From DATEKX01 sp963726785 (lineage in GTDB: Bacteria > Acidobacteriota > Blastocatellia > UBA7656): a DNA stretch of 64,000 nucleotides. Made by a program: the position numbers and the translations under genes. Numbering within the stretch: the first letter of the stretch is position 1; every line of letters begins with the position of its first letter. The DNA is taken from the NCBI GenBank assembly GCA_963726785.1, contig CAVSDJ010000001.1, positions 124,001 through 188,000 of the forward strand, in the 5' to 3' direction. Positions 9,115-18,601 of the stretch are shown here, one piece after another. The notes under the pieces were generated by a model. The model did not search any database, was not told the DNA's origin, and saw only the letters and a program-made list of their open reading frames with translations.

Positions 9115-9679
9115 CTGGTCAATCCTCCTATTATTTTTTGCCGCCATGCTCTGTCAACTGACAGGCAAAACTGCTGGTCGGGAGTAATGGGGAAGCAAAT
9201 GATTCGCAGCTCCCGTGCTGGTTTCGTCCACTTTGTAAGTGCTCAGCATCGTCATTATAACACGTACACCCCTAAGCAAGGGTATGATGCCGTATCACAT
9301 CCTTCTGTTGCAAACATCGAATTTGGCCGTCATTAAAAATTGATGCTGTGATGAAAACCAATATTTTAGATTGACGAAAGAGAGCAATAAATTTACTATG
9401 CGGTCATCCAAGGGTTTAAGTAACAAAGGTGAGTCGTAGCTTTATGGCGATGTCCTGCTCCTGTAGATTGAAACCGAAAAACTTCTCAGCCGGTTTATAC
9501 GATTAAGGCTCAAAGTTCATTTAAGTATGAGCGTCTGATTTTCTGCGGAGGAAGTATATCCATAGAAACACTTCCGACCTGATAGCCTTAGCTATATAAG
9601 ATTAGAGAAGTAACCGCTAACCATCCTTACAAGTTAAAGGAGCAGTTCTGGAAAATCTTCAGTAATAGGAGTACAGGAA
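9115..9679. other. Intergenic region between divergent secreted-protein genes
   Basis: About 565 bases with no credible gene. The - strand has TATAAT at 9254-9259, a possible -10 for the 9114 gene, with no good -35. The + strand carries GGAG before ATG 9680. No repeat, RNA gene or transposon fragment was recognised. Confidence 0.5.
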
Positions 9680-12600
9680 ATGAAAAGCATGCCCCCAACG
9701 AAGCTTAACTTTTTAATATTGATTCTGATGTCAGCAGCAACACTAGGAACGTTGATGTTTTTATCAAATGAAAAAGCGTTAGCTCAAACCCCGCCGCCTC
9801 CGCCGCGCGGGCGGATGTGGGTAGCTTATCCCACCAGTCTTTCTGGCAGTGGGAGCAATTTTGGCGGGTTTGTACATATATACAACACGTCGAATAATGA
9901 ACTGCTCGGAAGTACCTATATGGGGCCAAACGGATTGCCGAACGGCAATGGCAATATAAGGGGTGTAGCCTTTGATCCTAGCGATGGGAGTTTTTGGTTC
10001 AGTTCACTCTTAGCGGGCAGCATCAACCCTACGCTGCATACCCCGGGAGGTGATGGGTTAATACATAAAAAACCAGCTTTAGGAGGGTCTGATACAACCA
10101 CTATTCCCGACCCCGGCGGTGTCGGCGGCCCCGGCATAGGCGCATTAGACTACGACCCGGAAGAAAACGCGCTTTGGGCAGTTACGCACTGGTCTGTAAA
10201 CGGGCAACTGACTTTTTACAAACTCAACCCGAATAACGGGGCTGTGCTCAAGACGTTTTCATTCTCCTTTGAATCGAAAAATTGTTGCACAAATGTTACT
10301 CTTGCCGTTGCGCGCCCTGCCGATTTAGGCGGCGTAAAAGTTCTGCTTACCACAACCGGTTTAGATGCGCCTCTTAAATTATATGCTTTGGATGTCAATA
10401 CCGGAGCACTCCTCAAAATCTATGAGAATTCTGAATTTGCTGGCGTATATGGAATTGATGTAGACGATATTACGGGAGACTTGATAGTTGTAAATAACGA
10501 GCTTGTCTTTAATCTTGGCCCTGCGCCATATACCGGCAATACGCTTGCTCTAACTATCGAGAATCGCTTTCCATACGCCTGGGCGGACATGTCTCTGGAA
10601 AATCCGACACCCTTAATTTTTATTCCCGGAATTGCTGGTAGCGAGCTCAATAAAACTTCTGGCACGATTCCGAATCTATGGCTAGGCGCGGCAGCTCTGA
10701 TAGCTCGTACAGAGCCTTATAAGGCTCTAACCCTTGATCCTAGTCAACCCCAAGAGCAGAATGACATCTTTGCTCCTGATGTGCTTCGCACCCTTGTATA
10801 TGATAAGGTGCTCACGATGCTGAAGGACCCATTTTCGAATACGAGGGGAGGTTATATCGAATATGCGGTCGCTGGAAACCCAAGCCGACGTACAACCGCA
10901 GGCTGCGACTTGAACCAAAGATCAAACAGGCCGACGTTATTCGTTTTTGCTTATGATTGGCGCAAGAGCAATGCAGAAAATGCTGCCGTGCTCGCAGATT
11001 ATGTCGGTTGTGTCCAGAAGTTTTTTTCCCCGGGTACGAAGGTTAATATTCTGACACATAGCATGGGCGGCCTTGTAGCAAGGCGCTATATCTTGGACAA
11101 TCCCGGCAAGGTAAACAAGCTCGTTACAGTTGCTGCGCCATGGCTTGGTGCGCCGAAAGCTAATTACGTGTTAGAAACCGGAGAATTTTTTGACGCTGTA
11201 AAAATACAGAAATTCATAGAAGATTTCAAAACCGTTTCAGAATTCTTTCCTGGCGTGCATGAACTATTTCCAAGTCGCTCCTACTTCAGCCTGGGAGGCC
11301 GCCCCTTTGGTGAAGCCGGTTTCGATTTGAATGGAAATCGCCAAAAATTCGAGACTTATTCCACTTATGACCAGTATCTCTCAATGCTTAATCACCGGTT
11401 CCCGCGCCCTACATCAGTGCTTCCACAAATGCCACCAGCGACAACGGGTCGTCTCTTTCATGACTATCCGGGGCAAGATGACTGGCGCACTGACCAGACA
11501 GATGTGAGGTACTATCATATTTTCAGTTCGCAAACGCTTCGTGGAACGATTGGAAAGATAATCGCCGTGCCAGAGAAGAAATGCTCTCCTTTGGGCACAG
11601 ACTGTATAACTAAAGTCGGTTTTAAGACAGAGAAAGTTTTCGGAGATGGAACGGTACCTTTCCTTAGCACATCGCGTCGCAGCGGCAGCACGGATCTAAA
11701 TAAGCCGGACGCAACACTAAACGGAACATTCAATTTCAGCCATACCGATATAATCAGGGCTAACTCTGTGCACAAAGAGATTCTAAACTATTTGAGAGGC
11801 CCTGGGTCTATGACGCCACAATTACAATTGCAACAGGCTGTAGCGCCAGCGAAGACATTTGATGAGGACAGCCCGGCTGCCCAGCAAGCGTACTATCTGA
11901 CGATTGACGGTGTTGATTCTGTTTTTGTTGAAGATTGCTGCGGTAATAACAACGCCCCTATTGAGGAAGGGGTGCCGTTTACCAACGAAGTGCCGGGAGT
12001 CAATATAGATCTATTGGGCGAGAAAGTATTTGAAGTCACTATGCCGACAAGCATAGACCTTGCCGTCATAGATTTCACGGTCACGTTCCGAAGCGGCACT
12101 GAACCTCTCTTTATAGAGTTGATAAAAGGCGATGGCAAAGGAGCGCCTTCACTAGCGAGACGGTATAGAGACCTGAATCTGCCGCCCGGAGTATTGATTC
12201 AATTTAAGATCACGGAAAAAGGCGGCATAGATGACCTGCGTTACGATGCTAACGACGACGGCACGTTCGAGACTGTTATTCCTCCAACCGTCTCACTGGA
12301 AGGAACGCCTGCCTTGGATGTAGAGCCACCGGCAATTAATATCACCGGCACATATCAGCAAAACGGAGCGTTGGTTGCTATCACAGCAACTGACGGCGGG
12401 TCCGGTTTGAAGAGTTTGCGTTATTCTCTGGATGGAACGCATTACCAGCCATACGCCGGGCCATTCACGGTCAACTTTGCTCAACATCACGCCGTTTATG
12501 CCTATGCCGATGACTTTGCAGCCAACCGTCGCGCTGAAGATGTGCTGGAACTAAGGCCCTCATTTTCTCCCGCAGTCCAATATGTTACGGTGGGTGGCGG

Positions 12601-13069
12601 GAGTGGCGGAGCAGACTTAATAGTCCCATCGGGATTCAACTGGACAGTGAGCAACAACGATAATTGGATCATTCTTACATCAGCCAGTACCGGCAGTGGC
12701 GAAGATAGGATCACATTTGAAGCGAGAGAAAATCTTACGGGTGGCGCTCGCTCAGGCACTCTGATTATAGCTGGAATAGCGTTCACAATAGTTCAAGATG
12801 GCGGATTGGGCGAGGATTGCGTTTACGTAATCACCCCTACTTCTAAGAATTTCACAAACAGCGGAGGGACAGGCACAATCGATGTCTTTTCAGAGCAGCG
12901 ATGCGCATGGCTGGCTGTGAGCAACAGGAGTTGGATTACGATCACATCAGGCAATGCTGGCATCGGCAACGGCGTTGTAACTTATTCGGTCGAGGTAAAC
13001 ACAAGCGGGAGTGCTCGCGCCGGGACTATAACTGTCGCTGGCAAGACATTCCCCATCAAACAAAAGTGA
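9680..13069 (+). CDS. Secreted LCAT-like lipase/esterase with C-terminal BACON-like domains
   Basis: Large exported hydrolase (1129 residues). Residues 1-35 are a signal peptide. Residues ~45-300 look like an incomplete beta-propeller (repeats such as VAFDPSDGSFWFS and LDYDPEENALWAV). The catalytic part starts near 309 with TPLIFIPGIAGSELN, typical of lecithin:cholesterol acyltransferase-like lipases. Ser461 sits in LTHSMGGLVARRYI, the nucleophile elbow; a likely Asp is in FGDGTVPFLS (~655) and a His in NSVHKEIL (~697). A calcium-type DDG stretch and an Ig-like or CARDB-like region follow, then two BACON-like domains (about 960-1035 and 1045-1129, the second with WLAVSNRSWITITSG) that may bind glycans or mucins. 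A terminator follows directly. The lipid substrate is unknown. Confidence 0.82.
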   Translation: MKSMPPTKLNFLILILMSAATLGTLMFLSNEKALAQTPPPPPRGRMWVAYPTSLSGSGSNFGGFVHIYNTSNNELLGSTYMGPNGLPNGNGNIRGVAFDPSDGSFWFSSLLAGSINPTLHTPGGDGLIHKKPALGGSDTTTIPDPGGVGGPGIGALDYDPEENALWAVTHWSVNGQLTFYKLNPNNGAVLKTFSFSFESKNCCTNVTLAVARPADLGGVKVLLTTTGLDAPLKLYALDVNTGALLKIYENSEFAGVYGIDVDDITGDLIVVNNELVFNLGPAPYTGNTLALTIENRFPYAWADMSLENPTPLIFIPGIAGSELNKTSGTIPNLWLGAAALIARTEPYKALTLDPSQPQEQNDIFAPDVLRTLVYDKVLTMLKDPFSNTRGGYIEYAVAGNPSRRTTAGCDLNQRSNRPTLFVFAYDWRKSNAENAAVLADYVGCVQKFFSPGTKVNILTHSMGGLVARRYILDNPGKVNKLVTVAAPWLGAPKANYVLETGEFFDAVKIQKFIEDFKTVSEFFPGVHELFPSRSYFSLGGRPFGEAGFDLNGNRQKFETYSTYDQYLSMLNHRFPRPTSVLPQMPPATTGRLFHDYPGQDDWRTDQTDVRYYHIFSSQTLRGTIGKIIAVPEKKCSPLGTDCITKVGFKTEKVFGDGTVPFLSTSRRSGSTDLNKPDATLNGTFNFSHTDIIRANSVHKEILNYLRGPGSMTPQLQLQQAVAPAKTFDEDSPAAQQAYYLTIDGVDSVFVEDCCGNNNAPIEEGVPFTNEVPGVNIDLLGEKVFEVTMPTSIDLAVIDFTVTFRSGTEPLFIELIKGDGKGAPSLARRYRDLNLPPGVLIQFKITEKGGIDDLRYDANDDGTFETVIPPTVSLEGTPALDVEPPAINITGTYQQNGALVAITATDGGSGLKSLRYSLDGTHYQPYAGPFTVNFAQHHAVYAYADDFAANRRAEDVLELRPSFSPAVQYVTVGGGSGGADLIVPSGFNWTVSNNDNWIILTSASTGSGEDRITFEARENLTGGARSGTLIIAGIAFTIVQDGGLGEDCVYVITPTSKNFTNSGGTGTIDVFSEQRCAWLAVSNRSWITITSGNAGIGNGVVTYSVEVNTSGSARAGTITVAGKTFPIKQK

Positions 13070-13080
13070 AATTTATTATT

Positions 13081-13115
13081 AAAGAAAAGCCCTGCTGAAC
13101 ACAGGGCTTTTCTTT
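13081..13115 (+). terminator. Intrinsic terminator after the LCAT-like lipase
   Basis: Perfect 14-bp stem AAAGAAAAGCCCTG (13081-13094) with its complement (13102-13115), a 7-base loop, and a 3' arm ending in T-rich sequence. It separates the lipase gene from the WG-repeat gene. Confidence 0.9.
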
Positions 13116-13132
13116 AACCGGAAGAGGAAGTA

Positions 13133-14233
13133 ATGATGCGTAAATTTGCGTCGCGAATCATTGGGCAAGTGATGAAGAGGTACCTTGTAGGATTTGTCTC
13201 CCTAACAGTTTTAGCTCTATCATCGGGCGCGCAAGAGAGGCAAAAAAAGAATCCTTTCTTACTTCACGGTGATGGCCCATTCCCTGTCGTTGTGTCCGGC
13301 AAGATGGGTTTCATTGACCGCACCGGAAAACTGGTGATTGAACCGCGATTTGAATTTAAAGGACTCGAAAAGGGAGGCGCTTTTTTTCAGGAAGGGAGGT
13401 CTCTCATCACGAATGGTGGTAAGTATGGATTTATAGATGAGACAGGAAATGTAGTAATTCCTCCGCAGTTCGATGATGTGTGGTCGTTTTCAGAAGGATT
13501 GGCGGCTGTACAGGCCAACGGCAAATATGGCTACATAGACAAAGCGGGAAACTTTGTTATCAAACTGCAGTTCAGTGATGCTGGCAACTTCTGTGAAGGA
13601 CTGGCCAAGGTCTATATAAAGGGCTACTGGGGCTTTATAGATCAGACAGGGAAAATCGTTATCAAACCTCAATTCTCAGAGGTCGGTGATTTTTCAGAAG
13701 GGCTTGCCCGCATAGAAACGGGCGAAAAATTGGGCGATCTGGGATATATCGATAAAGGCGGAAAAATCGTAATAAAGCCGCAATATGAAACTGGTATGGG
13801 CCTCTTTGCAGGAGCTTTTGCATTTGTCCATGATTTCTCTGAAGGGCTGGCTCTCATAAGCCGTCGTGATAAATGGGGCTTTATCAACAAAACGGGACGA
13901 ATAGTGATTAAGCCGCAGTTTGAATTTGCTTTCGGATTTTCCGAAGGTCTCGCCGCCGTGCAGATAAATGGTAAGTGGGGATATATAGACAAGAGAGGAA
14001 AAATAGTAATTGAGCCGCGCTTTGAATTGGCCCAACCGTTTTCCGAGGGCCTTGCGTCTGTTTCGTTAAAAGGAAAAGGCATCGGCTATATTGATAAAGC
14101 AGGAAAGATGGTCATTCAACCGCAATTTAAGATTGCGGGAAGTTTTTCTCATGGAATAGCGGTTGCCGGATTTGAAGATGAGTTTGGCTATATAGACAAA
14201 ACCGGGAATTATATTTGGAAGCCTACCAGTTGA
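13133..14233 (+). CDS. Secreted WG-repeat protein
   Basis: Protein built of about nine WG (KWG) repeats of ~35-45 residues; each unit has the form GYIDKxGKIVIxPQF followed by SEGLAxV. A hydrophobic N-terminus (YLVGFVSLTVLALSSGAQ) suggests export. The start ATG 13133 follows GAGGAAG; a second ATG is the next codon, and a third lies 15 codons in, just before the hydrophobic stretch. WG repeats are widespread in bacteria and are thought to fold as a propeller-like or binding scaffold, with no known enzyme activity. At 366 residues it is intact. It follows the lipase gene but is separated by a terminator. Confidence 0.85.
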   Translation: MMRKFASRIIGQVMKRYLVGFVSLTVLALSSGAQERQKKNPFLLHGDGPFPVVVSGKMGFIDRTGKLVIEPRFEFKGLEKGGAFFQEGRSLITNGGKYGFIDETGNVVIPPQFDDVWSFSEGLAAVQANGKYGYIDKAGNFVIKLQFSDAGNFCEGLAKVYIKGYWGFIDQTGKIVIKPQFSEVGDFSEGLARIETGEKLGDLGYIDKGGKIVIKPQYETGMGLFAGAFAFVHDFSEGLALISRRDKWGFINKTGRIVIKPQFEFAFGFSEGLAAVQINGKWGYIDKRGKIVIEPRFELAQPFSEGLASVSLKGKGIGYIDKAGKMVIQPQFKIAGSFSHGIAVAGFEDEFGYIDKTGNYIWKPTS

Positions 14234-14263
14234 AGATTTAGCGTTGCACTTCGTCGGCATTCC

Positions 14264-14294
14264 TTGACAGCGTCGAACCTGCATCATCTATAAT
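14264..14294 (+). promoter_or_regulatory. Candidate sigma-70-type promoter for the M20 peptidase gene
   Basis: TTGACA (14264-14269) and TATAAT (14289-14294) both match consensus; the 19-base spacer is slightly long. It lies 37 bases ahead of the ATG at 14331. Confidence 0.55.
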
Positions 14295-14330
14295 GACCGC
14301 TCGACTACATTAAGGAGACCGGCACAGAGA

Positions 14331-15707
14331 ATGTCAGAAAACGCGAAGCTGTACGAAGGCCTTGATTCCTACATAAGCGACTCTCGCAACGATTTTGAAA
14401 GCAAGCTCGCAGAGATAGTCGAAGTCCCGACCATAAGCATGGAGCCTGATCGCGCCCCCGATATTCGTCGCGGAGCCGAAGTCGCGCGCCAGTACCTGGA
14501 ATCAATCGGAGCAAAAACCGAAATCGTCGAAACGCCCGGCAACCCGGTCGTGTTTGGCCGAATCGAAAGCGGCGCAAATAATCCAACGGTCACCGTCTAT
14601 AATCACATAGATGTTCAGCCAGCCGACCCAGAGGAATGGCACAAAGCGCCGTTCACGTTCTTCAAAGACGGCGACCGCTACGAAGGTCGCGGCACGACTG
14701 ATGACAAAGGGCCTGCGCTTTCTGCGATGACGGCGGCGCGTTACGCGGTTGAAAACCAGGTGCCGCTCAACATGAATTTCATCTGGGAACTTGAAGAAGA
14801 GATAGGCAGCCCGAACTTCGAGCACTTCATCAAGAACAACGCCGACCGCCTCAAGACCGATTCTATACTTGTGAGCGACACGATCTGGATTTCGCGCAAG
14901 CGACCCGCGATTCCGTATGGACTGCGCGGCGCGATGATGCTGACGATGACGCTTGAGACGGGCGCAAAAGATGTACACTCGGGGTTGACCGGCGGCCCTG
15001 CGCGCAACCCCATAGGCGAACTCGCAAAAGTGATCTCTAAATGTTACGACGCGGACACGGGCCGTGTGAAGATCAAGGGGTTTTATGATGACGTGAAGCG
15101 CGCGACCAAGAAAGAAGTGCAGAGCTTTCTAGATTCAGGATTCACAAGCCAGAAATTCAGAAAAGCGCACGAATTGAAGAAGCTGCGATTCAACGATGAC
15201 AAGCGCGTGCTGAAAGCGATAATGGCAGAGCCTACGTTTGAAGTGCACGGCATAACGGGCGGCTATCAGGGGCCGGGCGTGAAGACGATTGTGCCTTACC
15301 GCGCGCAGGCGAAGATCAGTTGCCGTTTAGTTCCCGATCAGGACCCGAAAAAAGTCTTCAAGCTCATCCGCGATTTCGTTAAACACAAGAACCCGGATGT
15401 GAAAACGGAATTCCTCTCTGCGCTTGGGCCGTACAAAGGCGAGTTCGATGGTCAGTACGCCGATGCCGCCGCCGAAGCGATGAAGTATGCATTCGGGCGA
15501 TGGCCCGCGTTCACGCGCGAAGGCGGTTCGATAGGCGCAGTGGTCACGATGAAGAAATACATGAAAGCGCCTGTTATTTTTCTCGGCCTCTCGCTGCCCG
15601 AGCACGGCTATCACGCAAAGAACGAAAACTTCGACTGGGGCATGGCCTCTGGCGGGATGAAGATGTTCGTTCGCTACTTCGATGAGTTAAGCCGCCTTTC
15701 TCGCTAA
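14331..15707 (+). CDS. M20-family metallopeptidase (dipeptidase)
   Basis: Zinc-dependent amino- or dipeptidase of the M20 family, probably cytoplasmic since no signal peptide is seen. Metal ligands fit the family: His92 and Asp94 in NHIDVQP, Asp124/Asp125 in GRGTTDDKGP, the Glu pair in LEEEIGSPN (~153), Asp in LVSDTIW, and a late His in LPEHGYHAKNE (425 or 428). The lid-domain motif KDVHSGLTGG is present. Length 458 is usual for CNDP-like dipeptidases. The start ATG follows AAGGAG about 12 bases upstream. Substrate specificity (dipeptides versus N-acyl amino acids) cannot be told. Confidence 0.9.
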   Translation: MSENAKLYEGLDSYISDSRNDFESKLAEIVEVPTISMEPDRAPDIRRGAEVARQYLESIGAKTEIVETPGNPVVFGRIESGANNPTVTVYNHIDVQPADPEEWHKAPFTFFKDGDRYEGRGTTDDKGPALSAMTAARYAVENQVPLNMNFIWELEEEIGSPNFEHFIKNNADRLKTDSILVSDTIWISRKRPAIPYGLRGAMMLTMTLETGAKDVHSGLTGGPARNPIGELAKVISKCYDADTGRVKIKGFYDDVKRATKKEVQSFLDSGFTSQKFRKAHELKKLRFNDDKRVLKAIMAEPTFEVHGITGGYQGPGVKTIVPYRAQAKISCRLVPDQDPKKVFKLIRDFVKHKNPDVKTEFLSALGPYKGEFDGQYADAAAEAMKYAFGRWPAFTREGGSIGAVVTMKKYMKAPVIFLGLSLPEHGYHAKNENFDWGMASGGMKMFVRYFDELSRLSR

Positions 15708-15734
15708 TGTATAATTCCTGTCGAGGAATTGATT

Positions 15735-15965
15735 ATGAAAGAAAGAATTGAAGTCAACCCACATATTCACTTCGGAAAACCCTGTGTAGCGGGCACAAGG
15801 ATTCCCGTGCAAAATGTGCTTGAATTGGTAGGAGAGGGGCTTTCTTTTGATGAAATAATAAGGGACTACTACCCTGACATAAATGCCGACGACGTGCGCG
15901 CTTGCATTCAGTATGCGATAGATTTGGTGGCATCCGAAGATATACACATCACAGTGCCCTCATGA
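15735..15965 (+). CDS. DUF433-family antitoxin
   Basis: Small (76 residues) DUF433 protein: IEVNPHIHFGKPCVAGTRIP followed by LELVGEGLSFDEIIRDYYP, the family pattern of a winged-helix DNA-binding fold. DUF433 proteins commonly pair with DUF5615 (PIN-like) toxins, and this one overlaps the next gene by four bases (ATGA), the usual layout. The start is ATG 15735 after GAGGA; a TTG two codons earlier is also open. A TATAAT at 15710-15715 may drive the pair, and autoregulation is inferred from the family. Confidence 0.85.
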   Translation: MKERIEVNPHIHFGKPCVAGTRIPVQNVLELVGEGLSFDEIIRDYYPDINADDVRACIQYAIDLVASEDIHITVPS

Positions 15966-16325
15966 AGTTTCTTCTTGATCAAGATGTATACGCAGCTACG
16001 GCTCGACTTCTTAGAGATTCTGGTCATGATGTCATTACTGCTGCTGAAGCAGGTTGCTCGCAAGCCACCGATTTGGAATTGCTAAGTCTGGCTCAAGAAC
16101 AAGAAAGAATACTTGTTACGTAGGGATAGAGATTTTGGCGGATTAGTCTATTTGAAAGATATAGGTGCGGGGGTCATTTATCTGCGCATTTTGCCTTCAA
16201 CGTTGCAGGCCGGACATAAAGAACTAGAAACGGTATTGAAGTCTTATTCCGAAGCCGAATTGAAATTCGCCTTCGTCGTAGTTGAGCCTGGGCGGCACAG
16301 ATTTAGGCGGCTATCACGCCAGTGA
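15962..16325 (+). CDS. DUF5615 PIN-like toxin (one frameshift)
   Basis: Predicted Mut7-C/PIN-like RNase toxin partner of the DUF433 antitoxin. MKFLLDQDVYAATARLLRDSG opens the fold with the first acidic residue, and TRDRDFGGLVYL holds the later conserved Asp residues. One extra T in TTACGTAGGG (near 16121-16123) stops the frame after RILV; removing it gives RILVTRDRDFG and a 120-residue protein, normal for the family. The ATG lies in the stop of the antitoxin gene. Whether it is active depends on whether the frameshift is real. Confidence 0.82.
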
Positions 16326-16341
16326 GCTATTTCCTCTATTA

Positions 16342-18522
16342 ATGCGAAAACTTCTAACTGCTATTTTAATTCTCTCGCTGCCGAGCGCAGTCGCCGTCGC
16401 TGTCTACTACTACGCCATAAAGAAAGAGCCGACAAACCGCGATGCCGTAGGCCAGGTTGCTACGGTCGCGGGAACGGGGCATCCGGGAACGGAAGACGGC
16501 GCGCGCCAGACCGCCAGATTCAGCGACCCGTTCGGCATCGCCATTGATAAACGCGGCAACGTGATTGTCGCCGACGGCGGCCAGAGTAATCGCATAAAAA
16601 AGATCACCGAGAAAGGCGAAGTTCAAACCGTAGCCGGTTCGACGGAAGGCTTTGCTGACGGCAATGCTTTAGAAGCTCAATTCAACACGCCTTCCGGCAT
16701 TGTGATTGATAAAGACGCCAACCTTATCATTGCCGACACGTCCAACAATCGCATACGCAAGCTTTCGCCCGAAGGCCGCGTCAGCACCATTGCCGGGAGC
16801 GGCATCAGTGGATTCAAAGACGGCGCTGCAAGCGGGGCAGAGTTCGACGGCCCCGTCGGAGTCGCTGTTGATAAGAACGGCGACATCTTCGTCGCAGATG
16901 CCTACAACGACCGCATCCGCAAGATCACTACCGACGGCAACGTTATCACCGTTGCGGGCGCGGGCACGCCGGGGTTTCAGGATGGCGACGCGGCGTCTGC
17001 TTTGTTTGATACTCCGAGCGGAGTCGCAATCGATAAAGAAGGCAACGCATTTATCGCCGACACGGGCAACGGCGCAATACGAAAGATCACGCCGCAAGGC
17101 GAAGTCTCGACAATCGCCAAAAGAGATGACCCTACCGGGGATGCAGAACTGAATCTCGCCGCTCTTAATCGCCCAACAGGAATAGTCGTAACGCACGACG
17201 GATTTTTGTTTGTTGCTGACGCCGGGAGCAATCGCGTTGTGCGAATCGCGCCTGAAGGAACCGCGAATCCTTACGCGGGCAGGTTCGCAGGTTTTGCTGA
17301 CGGCTTCGGACTTAATGCCAGCTTCAACGCCCCGTCAGGCATGGCGATGGACCGCGATGGTGTTCTTTATGTCTCAGATGCGCAGAACTACTTAATCAGA
17401 ATGATAAAGCCTGTGACTGGCGCGCCGGGCAATGCGGCAGAAAAGCGAGAACCGGACGTTTTCATTCAGCCCGCGACAGAACCAATCAATACGAATGCTG
17501 ATAACGTTATCCCGAGGCTCAGTCGCTCGTCGCTCAACATCGGGCAGGTTTTTCCCTGGCCGTTGAACCCTCAATATCAGTGGCACGAAGTCGCAGGCGT
17601 CGTGGGCGAAGCGCGAGGCGCGCCGGGAGGCATCGCGCTCGATCATCTTCATGCAGGGTTAGACGTGCGCGGCAATATGGGCGAGCCTGCCGTCTCTGTG
17701 ATAGATGAAAAAGTGAGCGCGCTCATCCCTGCATGGGGCTTCGACGGAAGCAACGAAGGCATTCATCTGGGGCTGATGTCTTACATACACATTCGCGTAG
17801 GCCGCGACGCGAATAATCAAATTCAACTGCCGGATAAATTCAAAGCGCGCCTCGATCAGACAGGAAAAGTCGCAAGCATCAGAGTGCGGCGCGGCACCAG
17901 ATTCAAAGTCGGAGACTTCATCGGCACGCTGAACCGACTCTATCACGTCCATCTCAACTTCGGCCCGTGGAACGCTATAGCTAACGCCATCGAGTTCCCG
18001 TTCGTAGATTTCAAAGACACCATCGCGCCAACGATTGAGCCTGATGGAATCGAAGTGGTCAGTTCCACCGGCACGCCTTTCAAACAGAAGGTGAATAATC
18101 GCCTGCTCATCTCTGGTGATGTTGACATTATAGCCACAGCTTATGATCGAGTTGACGGCAACGTGAGCAGCCGCAAGCTCGGACTTTATCGCGCCGGTTA
18201 TCAAGTGCTGAAAGAAGACGGCTCGGCTGCCGAAGGGTTCGACCCTCCCGTGATGAATATTGAATTCAATCGGCTCCCGCCTGACGATTTAGATGTCTTT
18301 CTAGTATACGGGAAAGGCAGCGGCGTAAGCGCATACGGCACGCCGACGAAATTCAAGTACATCCTGACGAACCGGGTTCGAGACGGCGAAGCAAGAGACG
18401 GGTTGTTACGCACATCGGCTCTTGCGCCGGGCAATTATGTAATCAGAGTGATAGCCCAAGACTTCGCAGGCAATCGGGCATCAGGCAAATCAACCGAGCT
18501 TCCAATCACAATTCAAAGATGA
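16342..18522 (+). CDS. NHL beta-propeller protein with degenerate M23-like domain
   Basis: Exported or membrane-anchored protein of 726 residues. ATG 16342 (MRKLLTAILILSL) starts a hydrophobic N-terminal segment. Residues ~35-370 form six NHL propeller blades, each with a pattern like PSGVAIDKEGNAFIADTGNG followed by IRKITPQGEVSTIAG. From ~390 a second region resembles an M23/LytM peptidase core: HLHAGLDVRGNMGEPAVSV (~433) and YHVHLNFGPW (~533) recall the HxxxD and HxH zinc motifs. The first motif is HLHAGLD with substantial inserts around it, so catalysis is uncertain. A C-terminal Ig-like region follows. The gene begins 17 bases after the toxin stop. Function is unknown. Confidence 0.75.
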   Translation: MRKLLTAILILSLPSAVAVAVYYYAIKKEPTNRDAVGQVATVAGTGHPGTEDGARQTARFSDPFGIAIDKRGNVIVADGGQSNRIKKITEKGEVQTVAGSTEGFADGNALEAQFNTPSGIVIDKDANLIIADTSNNRIRKLSPEGRVSTIAGSGISGFKDGAASGAEFDGPVGVAVDKNGDIFVADAYNDRIRKITTDGNVITVAGAGTPGFQDGDAASALFDTPSGVAIDKEGNAFIADTGNGAIRKITPQGEVSTIAKRDDPTGDAELNLAALNRPTGIVVTHDGFLFVADAGSNRVVRIAPEGTANPYAGRFAGFADGFGLNASFNAPSGMAMDRDGVLYVSDAQNYLIRMIKPVTGAPGNAAEKREPDVFIQPATEPINTNADNVIPRLSRSSLNIGQVFPWPLNPQYQWHEVAGVVGEARGAPGGIALDHLHAGLDVRGNMGEPAVSVIDEKVSALIPAWGFDGSNEGIHLGLMSYIHIRVGRDANNQIQLPDKFKARLDQTGKVASIRVRRGTRFKVGDFIGTLNRLYHVHLNFGPWNAIANAIEFPFVDFKDTIAPTIEPDGIEVVSSTGTPFKQKVNNRLLISGDVDIIATAYDRVDGNVSSRKLGLYRAGYQVLKEDGSAAEGFDPPVMNIEFNRLPPDDLDVFLVYGKGSGVSAYGTPTKFKYILTNRVRDGEARDGLLRTSALAPGNYVIRVIAQDFAGNRASGKSTELPITIQR

Positions 18523-18601
18523 GCCGTCCTTTTCAACCCTTAGATGGCTCTGTTAATATCTCGCTCTTAATTTCTCATAATTGATTCGAGGTATTATATT
18601 G

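Noticed and set aside
9254..9259. Strong promoter for the 9114 gene
   Set aside because: TATAAT is present but no good -35 at normal spacing was found, so it was not listed as a full promoter.
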